Positions 26,490-35,133 are shown, counted from the stretch's first letter. The stretch is 64,000 nucleotides of DNA from a bacterium (GCA_016702305.1 JADJEH010000017.1:682001-746000), one strand, 5' to 3'. The notes: generated by a model not told the origin, from the letters alone. A program made the numbers and translations.

Positions 26490-27296
26490 ATGAGGGTTTG
26501 GATGTGGTTCTGCGCGTTGCTCGTGGCGAGTGCGGCGCAGGCGTATGACATTGAAGAGTTTTTGCGTGATGCGCGCGCACATCATGAGCGGCATCTGACC
26601 GAAATGGGCGGACTGACGCTGGACTTGACCGGTCTGATCACACAGCCGGGGCATGACGCGGTGGAAGTCGCGGCGACCTACACCATGCGCGGTGCACAGT
26701 GGCGGGCCGATGCGACGGTGCGCAATCCCGGGCAAACGGAAGGCTTTCCGTTCGTCGTGCTGTACGACGGACAGCAGACGTGGGCACAGCTGCTCGGCAT
26801 GAAGCTCAAAGTACCGCGCAGTGACGTGGACGATCGCGTTCGCGGCTATCTCTACTGGGAAGCTCCGGCGGCGGGTTCCGTCGTTGCGGGTGAAGAGACC
26901 ATCGGCGGTCACGCCTGTTGGCGAATCGAAACGCCGCTCCGCGAATCGGACGGATCGGCGGTGACGATGAAGAGCTGGTACGACAAACAGCATTACGTGC
27001 TCGTGCAGTCGGAAAGCAGTTACGACAAGAAGCCCGTGCGCATGGAGTTTTCGGATTTTCGCGCTGTGCGCGGGGACTATGTGATTCCGCACGCGATGCG
27101 GGCCGTGCAGAACGACGTGCAGCTCGTGCAGGCGCAGATTGTCGCGGCGCGGACCGGCGAGATTGACGGCGAACGCTTCAGCGCGGCGAGTCTTGACGGG
27201 GCGGACTTTCCCGACATGAACGAACTGATGCGCACATTCAAGATTTTCGGGAAAGCCTTCGGTAACGAGGTCTCGAAGCTCTTGCAAAGCGAATAG
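26490..27296 (+). CDS. Periplasmic LolA-like / outer-membrane lipoprotein-sorting family protein
   Basis: 268 residues, GGAGGGG ribosome site, signal peptide MRVWMWFCALLVASAAQA. The mature part is a beta-rich half-barrel of the LolA/LppX type: ATYTMRGAQWRADATVRNPG, VLYDGQQTWAQLLGM, HACWRIETPLRESDG, MKSWYDKQHYVLVQSESS and VRMEFSDFRAVRGDYVIPHA. These proteins bind lipid in a hydrophobic cavity; the cargo is unknown. Confidence 0.8.
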   Translation: MRVWMWFCALLVASAAQAYDIEEFLRDARAHHERHLTEMGGLTLDLTGLITQPGHDAVEVAATYTMRGAQWRADATVRNPGQTEGFPFVVLYDGQQTWAQLLGMKLKVPRSDVDDRVRGYLYWEAPAAGSVVAGEETIGGHACWRIETPLRESDGSAVTMKSWYDKQHYVLVQSESSYDKKPVRMEFSDFRAVRGDYVIPHAMRAVQNDVQLVQAQIVAARTGEIDGERFSAASLDGADFPDMNELMRTFKIFGKAFGNEVSKLLQSE

Positions 27297-27328
27297 CCGC
27301 GGGGCAGGACTATTCGGGGACGGGGTAC

Positions 27329-27357
27329 TTGATTCTCGGGGGAAATGTGGCTATGTT
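27329..27357 (+). promoter_or_regulatory. Promoter of tRNA-Ser(CGA)
   Basis: TTGATT (27329-27334) and TATGTT (27352-27357) with a 17-bp spacer, 41 bp before the tRNA. Confidence 0.5.
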
Positions 27358-27398
27358 AGGGGGGTCTGTGCGCGCGATCACCGCGACGGACGACCGTT

Positions 27399-27486
27399 GG
27401 AGAGATGGCAGAGTGGTCGAATGCGGCGGCCTCGAAAGCCGTTGTACCGCTTGTCGGTACCGGGGGTTCGAATCCCTCTCTCTCCG
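27399..27486 (+). tRNA. tRNA-Ser (anticodon CGA)
   Basis: GGAGAGA/TCTCTCC acceptor, anticodon loop CTCGAAA giving CGA, long variable arm (TACCGCTTGTCGGTA) typical of class II serine tRNAs, T loop TTCGAAT. CCA is not encoded. Confidence 0.93.
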
Positions 27487-27490
27487 CTTA

Positions 27491-27528
27491 GACTCTGCCC
27501 CGGTCACCATCGTGGCCGGGGCAGAGTC
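27491..27528 (+). terminator. Terminator after tRNA-Ser(CGA)
   Basis: GACTCTGCCCCGGTCAC (27491-27507) pairs with GTGGCCGGGGCAGAGTC (27512-27528), with one G-T pair and loop CATC. Confidence 0.7.
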
Positions 27529-27559
27529 GCCATTAAGGAGCACACATCAGGAGATCGTG

Positions 27560-27754
27560 ATGCGCGGCGTTCACAATTACTGGCTGCACTTCGCGCTGAC
27601 GGCAGCCGCCGCGGCGTACGCATATTCGTTGGATGCGCGAGACGGCACGATCGCCTGGCCGCTCCTGCTGGCCGGAACGATCATCGCCGGCGCGGGATTC
27701 GTCGGCGGGGGTATGCTGATCCAAAGGGTATCTTCACGCCATGACCACTGCTGA
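27560..27754 (+). CDS. Small membrane protein, unknown function
   Basis: 64 residues from MRGVHNYWLHFALTAAAAAY, preceded by AGGAG at 5-nt spacing. Two hydrophobic segments (HFALTAAAAAYAYSL; IAWPLLLAGTIIAGAGFVGG). It overlaps the DinB gene start by 14 bp, so it is probably co-expressed. The frame is open upstream across the tRNA, but that part is not coding. Confidence 0.6.
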   Translation: MRGVHNYWLHFALTAAAAAYAYSLDARDGTIAWPLLLAGTIIAGAGFVGGGMLIQRVSSRHDHC

Positions 27755-28217
27755 CCTGCAAGCGCAATTAGGTTTCACGCATTTTTGCGTGATCACGAAT
27801 CTCGAAGGCGTCAGCGAAGCGCAGGCGCTGCAAGAACCAAAGCCGTCGGGCAATCCCGTCAACTACGTGCTGGGGCACATTGTCGCCTATCGCTCGCACA
27901 TCGCGAAGATTCTTGACGTCGCGTTCCCGTGGAAGGACGCGCAGATCGCGATCTACGATGAGTCGTGGAGCAAGATTGACAAGACGAAGCTGTTCACGCT
28001 TGAGAAGCTCAAGTCCGACGAAGAGCATACGCACGCGATTCTGAAAGCGGGCATCGAGAATTTCGATATTGACTGGGACGATCTGTGGCCGCAGCGCAAG
28101 GACGGGAGCATGCAGTCGTACGGCCGACGCGTGCAGTTCTTCTTGCAGCATGAGGCCTACCACGCCGGACAGTTGGGCATGCTGAGACGAGCGCTCGGGT
28201 TACCGGGCAAAATATAG
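27741..28217 (+). CDS. DinB-family protein
   Basis: 158 residues of the DinB/YfiT four-helix bundle: NPVNYVLGHIVAYRSHIAKI carries the first metal His and HEAYHAGQLGMLRRAL carries the C-terminal H-x3-H pair. DinB-like bundles bind a divalent metal and often act as thiol transferases. The reaction here is unknown. Confidence 0.85.
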   Translation: MTTADLQAQLGFTHFCVITNLEGVSEAQALQEPKPSGNPVNYVLGHIVAYRSHIAKILDVAFPWKDAQIAIYDESWSKIDKTKLFTLEKLKSDEEHTHAILKAGIENFDIDWDDLWPQRKDGSMQSYGRRVQFFLQHEAYHAGQLGMLRRALGLPGKI

Positions 28218-28246
28218 CGGCGCAATTCTCATAAGGGGAGAACAGT

Positions 28247-28603
28247 ATGGCGCGACCGATTCACTTTGAGCTGCAATCACAAGATGTAGCCAGGGCGCAG
28301 AAGTTCTATGGAGATCTATTCGGTTGGAAATTTCAGCAATTTGGGGGGCACGAGTACTGGCTGGCAATGACCGGCGTGGGGCCGGGGATTGACGGCGGAT
28401 TGATGCCGTCGAACGGACTGAAGAACTGGGTGTGCACGATGGACGTTGAAAATCTTGACGTGCATCTTGACAAAGTTGTGGCCGCGGGCGGAACGATTGT
28501 TGTGCCCAAGATGCCGATTCCCGGCGTGGGCTGGCTGGCGTACGGCACCGATCCTGACGGCAATATATTCGGGATGATGCAAAGCGACAGCACTGCGGCC
28601 TAA
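28247..28603 (+). CDS. VOC-family (glyoxalase/bleomycin-resistance fold) protein
   Basis: 118 residues: FELQSQDVARAQKFYGDLFG, GWKFQQFGG, LKNWVCTMDVENLDVHLDKV, VAAGGTIVVPKMPIPGVGWL and TDPDGNIFGMMQ. This is a single-chain pair of beta-alpha-beta-beta-beta motifs. Metal ligands are not clear enough to call an enzyme. GGGGAGA ribosome site. Confidence 0.88.
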   Translation: MARPIHFELQSQDVARAQKFYGDLFGWKFQQFGGHEYWLAMTGVGPGIDGGLMPSNGLKNWVCTMDVENLDVHLDKVVAAGGTIVVPKMPIPGVGWLAYGTDPDGNIFGMMQSDSTAA

Positions 28604-28605
28604 CA

Positions 28606-29751
28606 ATGGCGACAAGCAGTATCAAGCTGCGCGGCAACGACAAATCGCTTGCGGGCTATCTCAAGTCGCTGCCGAAAAAGCAACGCGATATTGCCGAAGC
28701 ACTGGACGCGCTCATCGTCAAAACGCTGCCGAAGGCGAAAGTGACGATCAAGTGGGGCTACCCGTGGTACGCGGTGGATGACGCAGACGTCGCATACCTG
28801 ATGGGCGTCGCCAAACGGATCAACTTGGGGTTCCCGCGCGGCGCCGAACTTGAGAGCGAGTTGCTTGAAGGCGCGGGCAAAGGCATGCGGCATATCAAGG
28901 TCGCAAGTGTTGATGAAATTAAGCCGCGGCCCTTCAGCGCGTTGCTGAAAGCCGCGGCAAAATTGCCGCCAAGTGAACGCTCGGCGCCCGCAAAGAGGGC
29001 CGCGAAGACGACAGTCGCGAAAGCTACGGCGAAAACCCCGAGTAAACCGAGCGCCGCCAACAAAGCTGCGCAGACATGGACGCTCGCAACGCTGATGGCC
29101 GAAATGGAAAGGCTGGGGACCGCGCAGGCTGTGAAGATTTACAAGCGGCACGGCATGGTTGAACCACTCTTCGGTGTGAGCTTTGCCAATTTGTACGCAC
29201 TGCAGAAGCAGATCAAAGTTGATCACGCGCTCGCGGAGCAGTTGTGGGAAACGGGCAATGGCGACGCGCAGCATCTGGCGACGCTGGTGGCGGATCCCGC
29301 GCAGTTCACGTCGGCACAGATTGATCGCTGGTCCAAAGGCTTGAAGTGCTACAGTTTTTGCGATCTGTTCGGCAATCTGATTGGCAAGACCGGCTTTGCA
29401 CAGGCCAAAGCGGAGAGCTGGATCAAGTCGAAAGACGAATGGATTGGCCGTACAGGTTGGTCGCTGGTCGGCCGACTGGCGCTAAATGCGGAGTGCAAAC
29501 TGCCCGATGCGTATTTTGAAGATAAGCTGAAGCAGCTAGAGAAAGAGATTCACCGAGCTCCGAATTTCACGCGGCATGCGATGAACATGACGCTCATCTC
29601 AATCGGCGCTCGCAACGAGAAATTGCGCAAGTTGGCGATCGCCGCGGCGGGCCGGATCGGCAAGGTGCACGTTGAACATGGTGAAACCAGCTGCAAGACG
29701 CCGCCCGCAGTTCCCTATATCGAGAAGATGTGGGCGCGCAAGAAAAAATAG
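28606..29751 (+). CDS. DUF1801 domain fused to a DNA alkylation repeat (AlkD-like) domain
   Basis: 381 residues. Residues 1-~110 are DUF1801-like ([40 protein letters not shown]). Residues ~120-160 are an Ala/Lys-rich linker. Residues ~160-381 are the HEAT-like DNA alkylation repeat fold ([79 protein letters not shown]). AlkD relatives excise alkylated bases. It follows the VOC gene by 2 bp. Confidence 0.85.
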   Translation: MATSSIKLRGNDKSLAGYLKSLPKKQRDIAEALDALIVKTLPKAKVTIKWGYPWYAVDDADVAYLMGVAKRINLGFPRGAELESELLEGAGKGMRHIKVASVDEIKPRPFSALLKAAAKLPPSERSAPAKRAAKTTVAKATAKTPSKPSAANKAAQTWTLATLMAEMERLGTAQAVKIYKRHGMVEPLFGVSFANLYALQKQIKVDHALAEQLWETGNGDAQHLATLVADPAQFTSAQIDRWSKGLKCYSFCDLFGNLIGKTGFAQAKAESWIKSKDEWIGRTGWSLVGRLALNAECKLPDAYFEDKLKQLEKEIHRAPNFTRHAMNMTLISIGARNEKLRKLAIAAAGRIGKVHVEHGETSCKTPPAVPYIEKMWARKKK

Positions 29752-30146
29752 TGTACTGCGCCGTTTCACCGGGCATCTTGCCGGAAGATGGAGCCCTTGA
29801 ACGGACGCGGGTGTGGCGAATTGCGGGTGCGGTGCTCGGGGCGCTGCTGCTCTCGCTGGGTAGTCGCTATCGTGGGCCGGGCGAGATTCTTGTTCACAGT
29901 TACGGTTCAAATATCGCGTTCTCGTTTGCTGCGTATTTCTTGGTGATGCTATCTCGAGTCCGCGCATTGGAACGAATAGGGATCGCTGCCACGGTGGTGG
30001 CGGTCGGCGTCTCGCTAACGGAGATCGCGCAGAAATTGAAATATCTCGACGGTGTTTTTGATTCGTGGGATTTGGCGGCGAACTTCGTCGGGATTGGGCT
30101 GGCGATTGTCGTTGATAGTTTGTTTGCGGGCAAGCGCATGAACTGA
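29751..30146 (+). CDS. Membrane protein (DUF2809/VanZ-like in layout)
   Basis: A GTG at 29751 overlaps the previous stop by 1 bp; an ATG at 29730 in the same frame is the alternative. Hydrophobic segments: [49 protein letters not shown] and [18 protein letters not shown]. The pattern (short polytopic protein, TEIAQ before the last helix, [13 protein letters not shown]) resembles VanZ/DUF2809 proteins. Function unknown. Confidence 0.65.
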   Translation: MYCAVSPGILPEDGALERTRVWRIAGAVLGALLLSLGSRYRGPGEILVHSYGSNIAFSFAAYFLVMLSRVRALERIGIAATVVAVGVSLTEIAQKLKYLDGVFDSWDLAANFVGIGLAIVVDSLFAGKRMN

Positions 30147-30169
30147 TCGTGCAGCGTCCGCTTTCGTTT

Positions 30170-30256
30170 GGAGAGGTGGCCGAGTGGTTGAAGGCACACG
30201 CTTGGAAGGCGTGCATACGGGAAACCGTATCGGGGGTTCGAATCCCCCTCTCTCCG
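30170..30256 (+). tRNA. tRNA-Ser (anticodon GGA), integration target
   Basis: GGAGAGG/TCTCTCC acceptor, anticodon loop TTGGAAG giving GGA, long variable arm (ATACGGGAAACCGTAT), T loop TTCGAAT. CCA not encoded. The part from 30201 onward is repeated exactly at 59555-59612. Confidence 0.95.
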
Positions 30257-30258
30257 CA
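30201..30258 (+). repeat. attL: 58-bp direct repeat (tRNA-Ser 3' end)
   Basis: Identical to 59555-59612. Starts CTTGGAAGGCGTGCATACGG and ends CTCTCTCCGCA; flanking bases differ on both sides. This copy completes the functional tRNA. Confidence 0.95.
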
Positions 30259-30266
30259 GATGACTT

Positions 30267-30298
30267 AGCCCTTGACATGTGAATGTCAGGGGCTTTGT
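30267..30298 (+). terminator. Terminator just inside the left end
   Basis: AGCCCTTGACA (30267-30277) pairs with TGTCAGGGGCT (30284-30294) and is followed by a T-rich stretch. It would end the tRNA-Ser transcript. Confidence 0.6.
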
Positions 30299-30409
30299 CT
30301 TTTGGATGTCTCCGGATGTAAGGTGAGATGTTTCAAGCATTAGAGATCGACAACAAAGCGCTGCCAAACATACTTGTGATCCAGAATCTCCGCTGTAAGT
30401 GATAAAGAA

Positions 30410-30433
30410 AAGAGCCCCGATGTTGGGGCTCTT
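30410..30433. terminator. Terminator downstream of the integrase gene
   Basis: AAGAGCCCC (30410-30418) pairs with GGGGCTCTT (30425-30433). It lies between the tRNA side and the convergent minus-strand integrase. Confidence 0.6.
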
Positions 30434-30501
30434 GTGACTTTGTGAAAACGGCTTGACGGACGGCGCTCCGTCACGGAGTCGTTTTTTCGTACTCAAAATT
30501 G

Positions 30502-31584
30502 TCAAAATGGGAGCTTGTCCATGGCTTCCCGCTTACGTCCGGTGGGTATGTGGGCATACACTGTTTCGGTTGTCCGGACGGATGTATGGCCCAGAATTCT
30601 TGAAACCGTGAACATGTCGATCCCGGCCTTAAGGAAGTACACCGTAGCTGTGTGGCGCAACGAGTGAACGGTGATTTTCCGGCCAAAGTCACACAGGTTG
30701 ACATACTTCTTGAAGATCACAGTAATCGAGTTGGCCGTCCACTTCGGGAACAGTCGTCCGGACTTCTTGGGTCCCTGCTCCTGAAGAAGGTCATAGAGCT
30801 TGTCACCGATCTCCAAAACGCGATTGCGCTTGGTCTTCGTGTTGCTTGCCCGAAGAATGATCGTCCGCATCTCCAGGTCAATGTCACGCCAATCGATCAG
30901 GGCAACTTCCGTTCTCCGACACCCGGTCAGCAGAAAGAAGCGAATCAACCTGCGGAACTCGTCGTTGGCAATCATGGACAACAGCTGCGCTACTTCCTCT
31001 TCGTTCAAGTAAACCGCATAGTCTGGTTCCGGTATTCGCACCGGCTTTACTCCCCGGAAGGGGTTCTTCACCAACCATTCGAGCTTCACGGCAAATTCGA
31101 ACCCGGCCTTCACAGCACGGTGGTACATGTTCGTGGTTGTTGGGTTCAACCGCTTCAACAACCACATCTTGTATCCTTCCGCGATCTGAAAGTTCACATC
31201 TTCCAGCGGAATGTCATCGGCATACTCCCGAAACTTCCAGAATCCCTGCTGAATGATCTCGCATGTATTCTCAGTCTTGTTCGCGCGGCTGAAGGCCATG
31301 TACTCACGCTCAAGGTCAGGAATCCGAAGTTTTGAAAACTCATTCAGCTTCGCCTTGTGCTCGCGGGCTTCGACGACGTTCTTCGCCTTAACATCAATCG
31401 GTTTGTCCGGGGTTTGACCGGGCTCAACATCAAGCAGCTTTGCGCAGAACTCATGGTAGAGCCGTTGGGCCGTCATTGCCGATCCGTCTGCCGAGCGAAT
31501 ACGTCTTGGCCTGCCGTCAAGCCGGTAATCGATGACCCAGACGTAGTTCCCCGACTTGTATTTCTTTTGTCGTAAGCTTGCCAT
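30502..31584 (-). CDS. Tyrosine-type site-specific integrase of the first element
   Basis: 360 residues. The N-terminal arm-binding part is basic (MASLRQKKYKSGNYVWVIDY). The catalytic domain has Arg I in LTGCRRTEVALIDW, Lys in SNTKTKRNRVLEIG, the H-x-x-R box in VHSLRHTATVYFLKAG, and the distal His/Tyr in GHTSVRTTETVYAHI. The recombinase presumably acts at the tRNA-Ser attachment site about 250 bp away. It is transcribed toward the left end. A CATAAGAAT-type motif lies about 110 bp upstream (31692-31703, minus strand), as in other units of the element. Confidence 0.93.
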   Translation of the reverse strand: MASLRQKKYKSGNYVWVIDYRLDGRPRRIRSADGSAMTAQRLYHEFCAKLLDVEPGQTPDKPIDVKAKNVVEAREHKAKLNEFSKLRIPDLEREYMAFSRANKTENTCEIIQQGFWKFREYADDIPLEDVNFQIAEGYKMWLLKRLNPTTTNMYHRAVKAGFEFAVKLEWLVKNPFRGVKPVRIPEPDYAVYLNEEEVAQLLSMIANDEFRRLIRFFLLTGCRRTEVALIDWRDIDLEMRTIILRASNTKTKRNRVLEIGDKLYDLLQEQGPKKSGRLFPKWTANSITVIFKKYVNLCDFGRKITVHSLRHTATVYFLKAGIDMFTVSRILGHTSVRTTETVYAHIPTGRKREAMDKLPF

Positions 31585-31796
31585 GGTCGTTCTGTTCCTC
31601 CTCGGGATTGTCGGCGTGATGTCACGCGTGATGTTGCGAGGAGCTTGTTTAGTTGCTTTGTGTGTCCTCGGACTGGGTGATTCTGCTACTGATTCTTATG
31701 CCCTAAAGTGTTCCGCTATAGTCGGCAAAGTGGTCAAGATTCACGACTCAATACTCCGCTCATACGCGATGTACGCGGCTCACGAATCAGTTACGG

Positions 31797-32286
31797 TTAA
31801 CCACATATGCTGACCGTGCCGTCGTCACTCCCAAATTCAAAGGCCTTCAGGTACCTGTGATACATATTGAAGAACCATAGGAGTTCGTCGTCGGCTAATG
31901 CCTGAATCGGGTCGGAGTTGAACACTGCTTTACGCAATTCACGCATCTCCTGCATAAGGCGTTTGCAGTGTTGCGGACCGAACCCGTCCGTGATACCGTG
32001 ATTCAAGAGAGGGTATAAAGGAGAGAGGTCACTTAATTGTGGGTCATTCATCACTTGGACGAATGTCATGTTGAATACCGATTGGCAAAGGATGTCATAG
32101 AACTCACTTGCCTCGCTGTATGACAGCGCAAAGCAGTAACTCCTCCCGGCCAAGCGAACTGCGATAGCGCCCATCTGCTAAGCCTTCGGAATAATGTCCT
32201 GAATCAGTCGGCCAGAAGGGCACGGTGTCATTAGTTTCGTCAGTTGTGTACTCTGCTTTGCGCAGAGCAAAAACGTGATAGCCCAT
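31797..32286 (-). CDS. Hypothetical protein, probably split by a frameshift
   Basis: A well-placed start at 32286 (GGAG, 7-nt spacing) gives MGYHVFALRKAEYTTDETND, which runs as far as HYSEGLADG. There the 125-codon frame ending at 31797 takes over (AIAVRLAGRSYCFALSYSEA, FNMYHRYLKAFEFGSDDG). The two frames overlap over 32104-32174, and a one-base indel there would make a single ~160-residue protein. I recognise no domain. It sits in the element's minus-strand block with the phage-type gene. Confidence 0.6.
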
Positions 32287-32502
32287 AATTTTTCTCCAGA
32301 TAGAATTGATGCGTTCTAAAACGATTGTTAACCAGCAGGGCAGTATGTCAATGCCGCTTTGCTGGTGGATTCTGACAAAAATCAGCCGAGCCTTCGCATG
32401 GTGTAATTCTTCGTCACGGAGCTGGGGCTTACACCTTTGAAGTTGTGATTGCCCGTGATGATCTCGCCGAAGTGTCAAGTTCGGCTCTGGCCACTGCTCT
32501 CC

Positions 32503-32871
32503 TCAATTGTCAAACCAGAACACCATTCGCACATCCTGCGCGTGCACGGTGCCTCCTGCAATACTCGATAGCGCCTCTATTATTGCGCTCCGGGATTCGC
32601 ATGTTGACTGCTCGTATGTTTCTGTCCACTTTACCAGAATCACCGTGCCTTCGTGTTTCTTTAAGAACGCCTCCCTATCCTCCACGCGCTCTTCAGGTAT
32701 CTGATGATACTCACACGCGATAGTCTTCATCTCTTCCATCGTAATGCATGCATGTGAATCGCGTCCGATCAGGCTCGACAAAGGGTGTCCCTCAAAATGA
32801 GTCTTTTCCCACTCGAAGTACAATTCCGGGTGACAGCCTACGGCGACATTCAACAGTCTGGGTCCAGTCAA
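32503..32871 (-). CDS. C-terminal part of the MGCDIH-type phage protein
   Basis: Continues 32792-33160 after a one-base shift near 32865: the upstream frame reads LEELLSFDWT and this one TGPRLLNVAVGCH. It then has FEWEKTHFEGHPLSSLIGRD and a C-terminal DVRMVFWFDN. A terminal RxVFWFDN is characteristic of the phage family that opens MGC(D/N)IH. Confidence 0.72.
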   Translation of the reverse strand: MTGPRLLNVAVGCHPELYFEWEKTHFEGHPLSSLIGRDSHACITMEEMKTIACEYHQIPEERVEDREAFLKKHEGTVILVKWTETYEQSTCESRSAIIEALSSIAGGTVHAQDVRMVFWFDN

Positions 32872-33160
32872 AACTCAACAACTCCTCGAGGGTGAGCCAG
32901 CTTGGGGTGTGGAAATTCATGTGGTCCGACCCGAACTCACGCTGGACAAATCGGGACACATCTGGTGGAAGACCCCGCGGTGGTGCAATGACGTTATACG
33001 GATCGCCATGGTCCACGCCAGCAAATCCGTAGTGGTTGTGAACGTCAGCGAGAATCGCGAAGAGGGAGTAGTTGCGATACTCGGGGAGACCGCTAACGAA
33101 TTCCCATTTCCCGTTGGTCAGGTTCTTCTTTTCGGCAGAAAGGTGAATGTTACATCCCAT
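32792..33160 (-). CDS. Phage-type conserved protein, N-terminal part (MGCDIH family)
   Basis: Strong ribosome site (AAAGGAG). Begins MGCNIHLSAEKKNLTNGKWE, then YRNYSLFAILADVHNHYGFA, VIAPPRGLPPDVSRF and PSWLTLEELLSFDWT. These landmarks match a widespread, uncharacterised family seen in phages and prophages; I know no assigned activity. The complete protein with the downstream piece would be ~215 residues. Confidence 0.78.
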   Translation of the reverse strand: MGCNIHLSAEKKNLTNGKWEFVSGLPEYRNYSLFAILADVHNHYGFAGVDHGDPYNVIAPPRGLPPDVSRFVQREFGSDHMNFHTPSWLTLEELLSFDWTQTVECRRRLSPGIVLRVGKDSF

Positions 33161-33363
33161 GGGGATCTCCTTTGGGGATTAGTGGTGCAAAAAGGACCAT
33201 TTTTATCTCAGAGCACCCCCGGCGCCGCCTCTGTTAGTCGTCCACAGTTTGCGCACGCGGCGACGCCGGGTTTGGCTGTCACTAATTGTCAGCCCCAGAC
33301 ACCGACCATGTCGTCAATCATGTTGCGGTGCTGATCGGTGTCTGGGGCTTCAGCTGAGAAAGA
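33161..33363. repeat. Gene-free spacer with a 15-bp inverted repeat
   Basis: AGCCCCAGACACCGA (33291-33305) and TCGGTGTCTGGGGCT (33335-33349) are perfect inverted arms around a 29-nt loop. On the minus strand the loop and right arm contain a ten-codon frame, MIDDMVGVWG. It may be a terminator of the coiled-coil gene or a small RNA structure. Confidence 0.45.
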
Positions 33364-33822
33364 CTAGTCCTCGTCTTCTTCGTTGAGGATCTTGTCGAGA
33401 TCAGCTTGGTCCTTTTCGAGATTGGCCTTCTGCTTCTTCAGGCCGTTCTCGAGGTCCTTCAGCGTCTTCTTGGCGCGCTTCTTTTCGTAAGCATTTTCCG
33501 CCTCATCGACCTGCTTACGGACGGCGCTGATTATGCCTTCCTTCGCGGCGATCAGGCCAGGGGCGCGCTCGATGCGGGCACGAAGGAGGCCAATACTGCG
33601 GCCTATCGTGCCTTTCGTCTTTGCACGACGCTCAGCCTGTTCAGCCTTGGCCTGAACTTCGTTCTTGACGCCGTCTTCAAAGCGAGCACGATCAACGTAC
33701 TCGAGACCGGCCACGATAATCAAAGCGCCAAACTTCTTGGCTGCTTTGCGCAAGGTTTCGAGATCGGGAATACCGATCTCCTCTGCCGCCTTGCGGATCG
33801 GCAGTACATTCTGGTTTTCCAT
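33364..33822 (-). CDS. Coiled-coil protein, unknown function
   Basis: The start at 33822 has AGGAGAG 7 nt upstream; an ATG at 33849 overlaps that site. Residues 1-50 (MENQNVLPIRKAAEEIGIPD, FGALIIVAGLEYVDRARFED) look like a small winged or MerR-like DNA-binding head (pattern of helix, loop, Y/V-R). Residues ~60-150 are a long charged coiled coil (KKTLKDLENGLKKQKANLEK) with an acidic tail. Similar head-plus-coil proteins occur on phages and plasmids. The DNA-binding idea is inference. Confidence 0.6.
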   Translation of the reverse strand: MENQNVLPIRKAAEEIGIPDLETLRKAAKKFGALIIVAGLEYVDRARFEDGVKNEVQAKAEQAERRAKTKGTIGRSIGLLRARIERAPGLIAAKEGIISAVRKQVDEAENAYEKKRAKKTLKDLENGLKKQKANLEKDQADLDKILNEEDED

Positions 33823-33975
33823 CGGAAAACTCTCCTGCTTTGCGGTCAAATCGGTTGACCACCGGCCAATAGTTGTAGGGTATGCGCTATTGGCGAATTG
33901 TTTGTGGCAGTCCGGGATTCCGCCCCAGACGGGCTATCGTATGTCAAAGAACGAACTGCATCCCTACAGCTTTAG

Positions 33976-34419
33976 CTAGGCTATAGGGTGTTTTGCTAAG
34001 TACTTGGAAATCTTGTGTAATACGCCGCCCACGCCGTTCTTGCCATAAATAGTCTCGCGGTAGGTTGGTTGGCTAATTCCAAGGTATTCGGCTGCCGCAG
34101 TCTCAGTCCACTGGATCGACCAGATCCACAGCGCCACAGCCTGCTTATCGGTCAGCGTCGCGACTGCATCGGCCAGAAATTCCATCCGCCGTGCGATAAC
34201 TTTGTTAAGTTGGTCGCCGGAGATTTCATCGGTTCGGCTCTGGTCTTCCGCAATCGCTCCCAATCGGTCAAAGTCATCGAGTTCATCCAAGGCTTCAGTC
34301 GGGTCCGTCGATGTGTCGTCGGTTTGCGTGAGCTTGTACTCCGCACGGTCGATCCAGTAGTTATGTTCACTTGTCTCGTCGGTCGGTACTCCTGAATCCA
34401 TAGACAGAAAGTCTGTCAT
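33976..34419 (-). CDS. Sigma-70 region-4-like HTH protein
   Basis: I use the ATG at 34419 (MTDFLSMDSGVPTDETSEHN); the frame is open to 34488. The N-terminal half is acidic and probably disordered. The C-terminal half has a region-4-type helix-turn-helix: LTDKQAVALWIWSIQWTETA, AAEYLGISQPTYRETIYG. No region 2 is visible, so it is not a full sigma factor. It may act as a transcription adaptor or phage-like late regulator and is a candidate reader of the element's shared CTGGCATAAGA motif. Confidence 0.65.
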   Translation of the reverse strand: MTDFLSMDSGVPTDETSEHNYWIDRAEYKLTQTDDTSTDPTEALDELDDFDRLGAIAEDQSRTDEISGDQLNKVIARRMEFLADAVATLTDKQAVALWIWSIQWTETAAAEYLGISQPTYRETIYGKNGVGGVLHKISKYLAKHPIA

Positions 34420-34488
34420 CGTTATTTCAAGCGTAGTTCCTCTGGTCTCAACTTCAAATCTGGATTGGTCAAGTCTTCGGTGTAACAC

Positions 34489-34642
34489 GGTCGTGCTGCC
34501 CTTTTGAATACGTGCGGCGCTGCAGCGCCTATGTGTCTGTCAGACGCCGCTAATATGAGGACTTATGGGCGGGAAGTCATTTATTACTGTTTAGGCTGTT
34601 TCAGCCTAACAAGTACTTCAAGTAAGTCATTGAAAAACAAGC
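34489..34642. other. Regulatory spacer with a perfect 8-bp hairpin
   Basis: TTAGGCTG (34591-34598) and CAGCCTAA (34602-34609) flank a TTT loop upstream of the minus-strand HTH gene. They are followed by the short palindrome AAGTACTT. It could be an operator or part of the leader. No ORF is convincing. Confidence 0.4.
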
Positions 34643-34671
34643 AAAAAAAAGTGCCCAGGAGTACTGAGCAC
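34643..34671 (-). terminator. Rho-independent terminator of the AAA+ gene
   Basis: On the minus strand GTGCTCAG (34671-34664) pairs with CTGGGCAC (34658-34651, one G-T pair) and is followed by eight T (34650-34643). Confidence 0.85.
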
Positions 34672-34700
34672 ATTAAGGCGGGAGGCAGTTTACTAACAGT

Positions 34701-35084
34701 CTATAGGACTTGTTTTCGTTTCAACTTCTTAAACCAAAGCTGTTCATTATGGGAAAGCTCATCCACTTTAATGGGATCTCGGACAGTCGTTGCCTTCAAG
34801 TCTAACTCATTAAGAAAAGTGGTGTAGTTGTTCATGTTAACGTTTGATGATTCGAGGCTCGCCCTGTCTGTTGGCTTTCCTTCCACATATCCGAGCTTTC
34901 TAATTAGGCGAAGTTCATTACTTGTGAACTTGGCATATGCCAACACGATTCTTCTTCCTACTGAAATCCTTATTGGACCTCGCAACCCAGTTCTCCGAAA
35001 GTACGCACCAAGTGATTCACTATACTTTTTCTCACCTTGCCTTAAAGCAGTCAATACCTCTAACGTCCTTGCTTGAATGGCCAT
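34701..35084 (-). CDS. C-terminal part of the AAA+ protein, or a separate small protein
   Basis: 127 codons from MAIQARTLEVLTALRQGEKK, with SLGAYFRRTGLRGPIRIS and LRLIRKLGYVEGKPTDRASL. In this frame coding continues upstream of the ATG (NSDRAELPTAVVSIKSTTST) into the end of the AAA+ gene, so a single indel near 35150 probably divides one protein. A GGAGGAG directly before the ATG leaves only about 1 nt of spacing, which argues against an independent start. Possible C-terminal regulatory or DNA-binding domain. Confidence 0.6.
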   Translation of the reverse strand: MAIQARTLEVLTALRQGEKKYSESLGAYFRRTGLRGPIRISVGRRIVLAYAKFTSNELRLIRKLGYVEGKPTDRASLESSNVNMNNYTTFLNELDLKATTVRDPIKVDELSHNEQLWFKKLKRKQVL

Positions 35085-35133
35085 CTCCTCCGTGGAGGTC
35101 GTTGATTTGATTGAAACAACTGCTGTTGGAAGT

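Noticed and set aside
25180..26580. 466-codon minus-strand open frame over tyrS
   Set aside because: Antisense to an unmistakable tyrosyl-tRNA synthetase; composition is His/Arg-rich shadow.
31556..31813. 85-codon hydrophobic plus-strand frame over the integrase start
   Set aside because: Overlaps the integrase start antisense, no ribosome site, no conservation seen near the second integrase.
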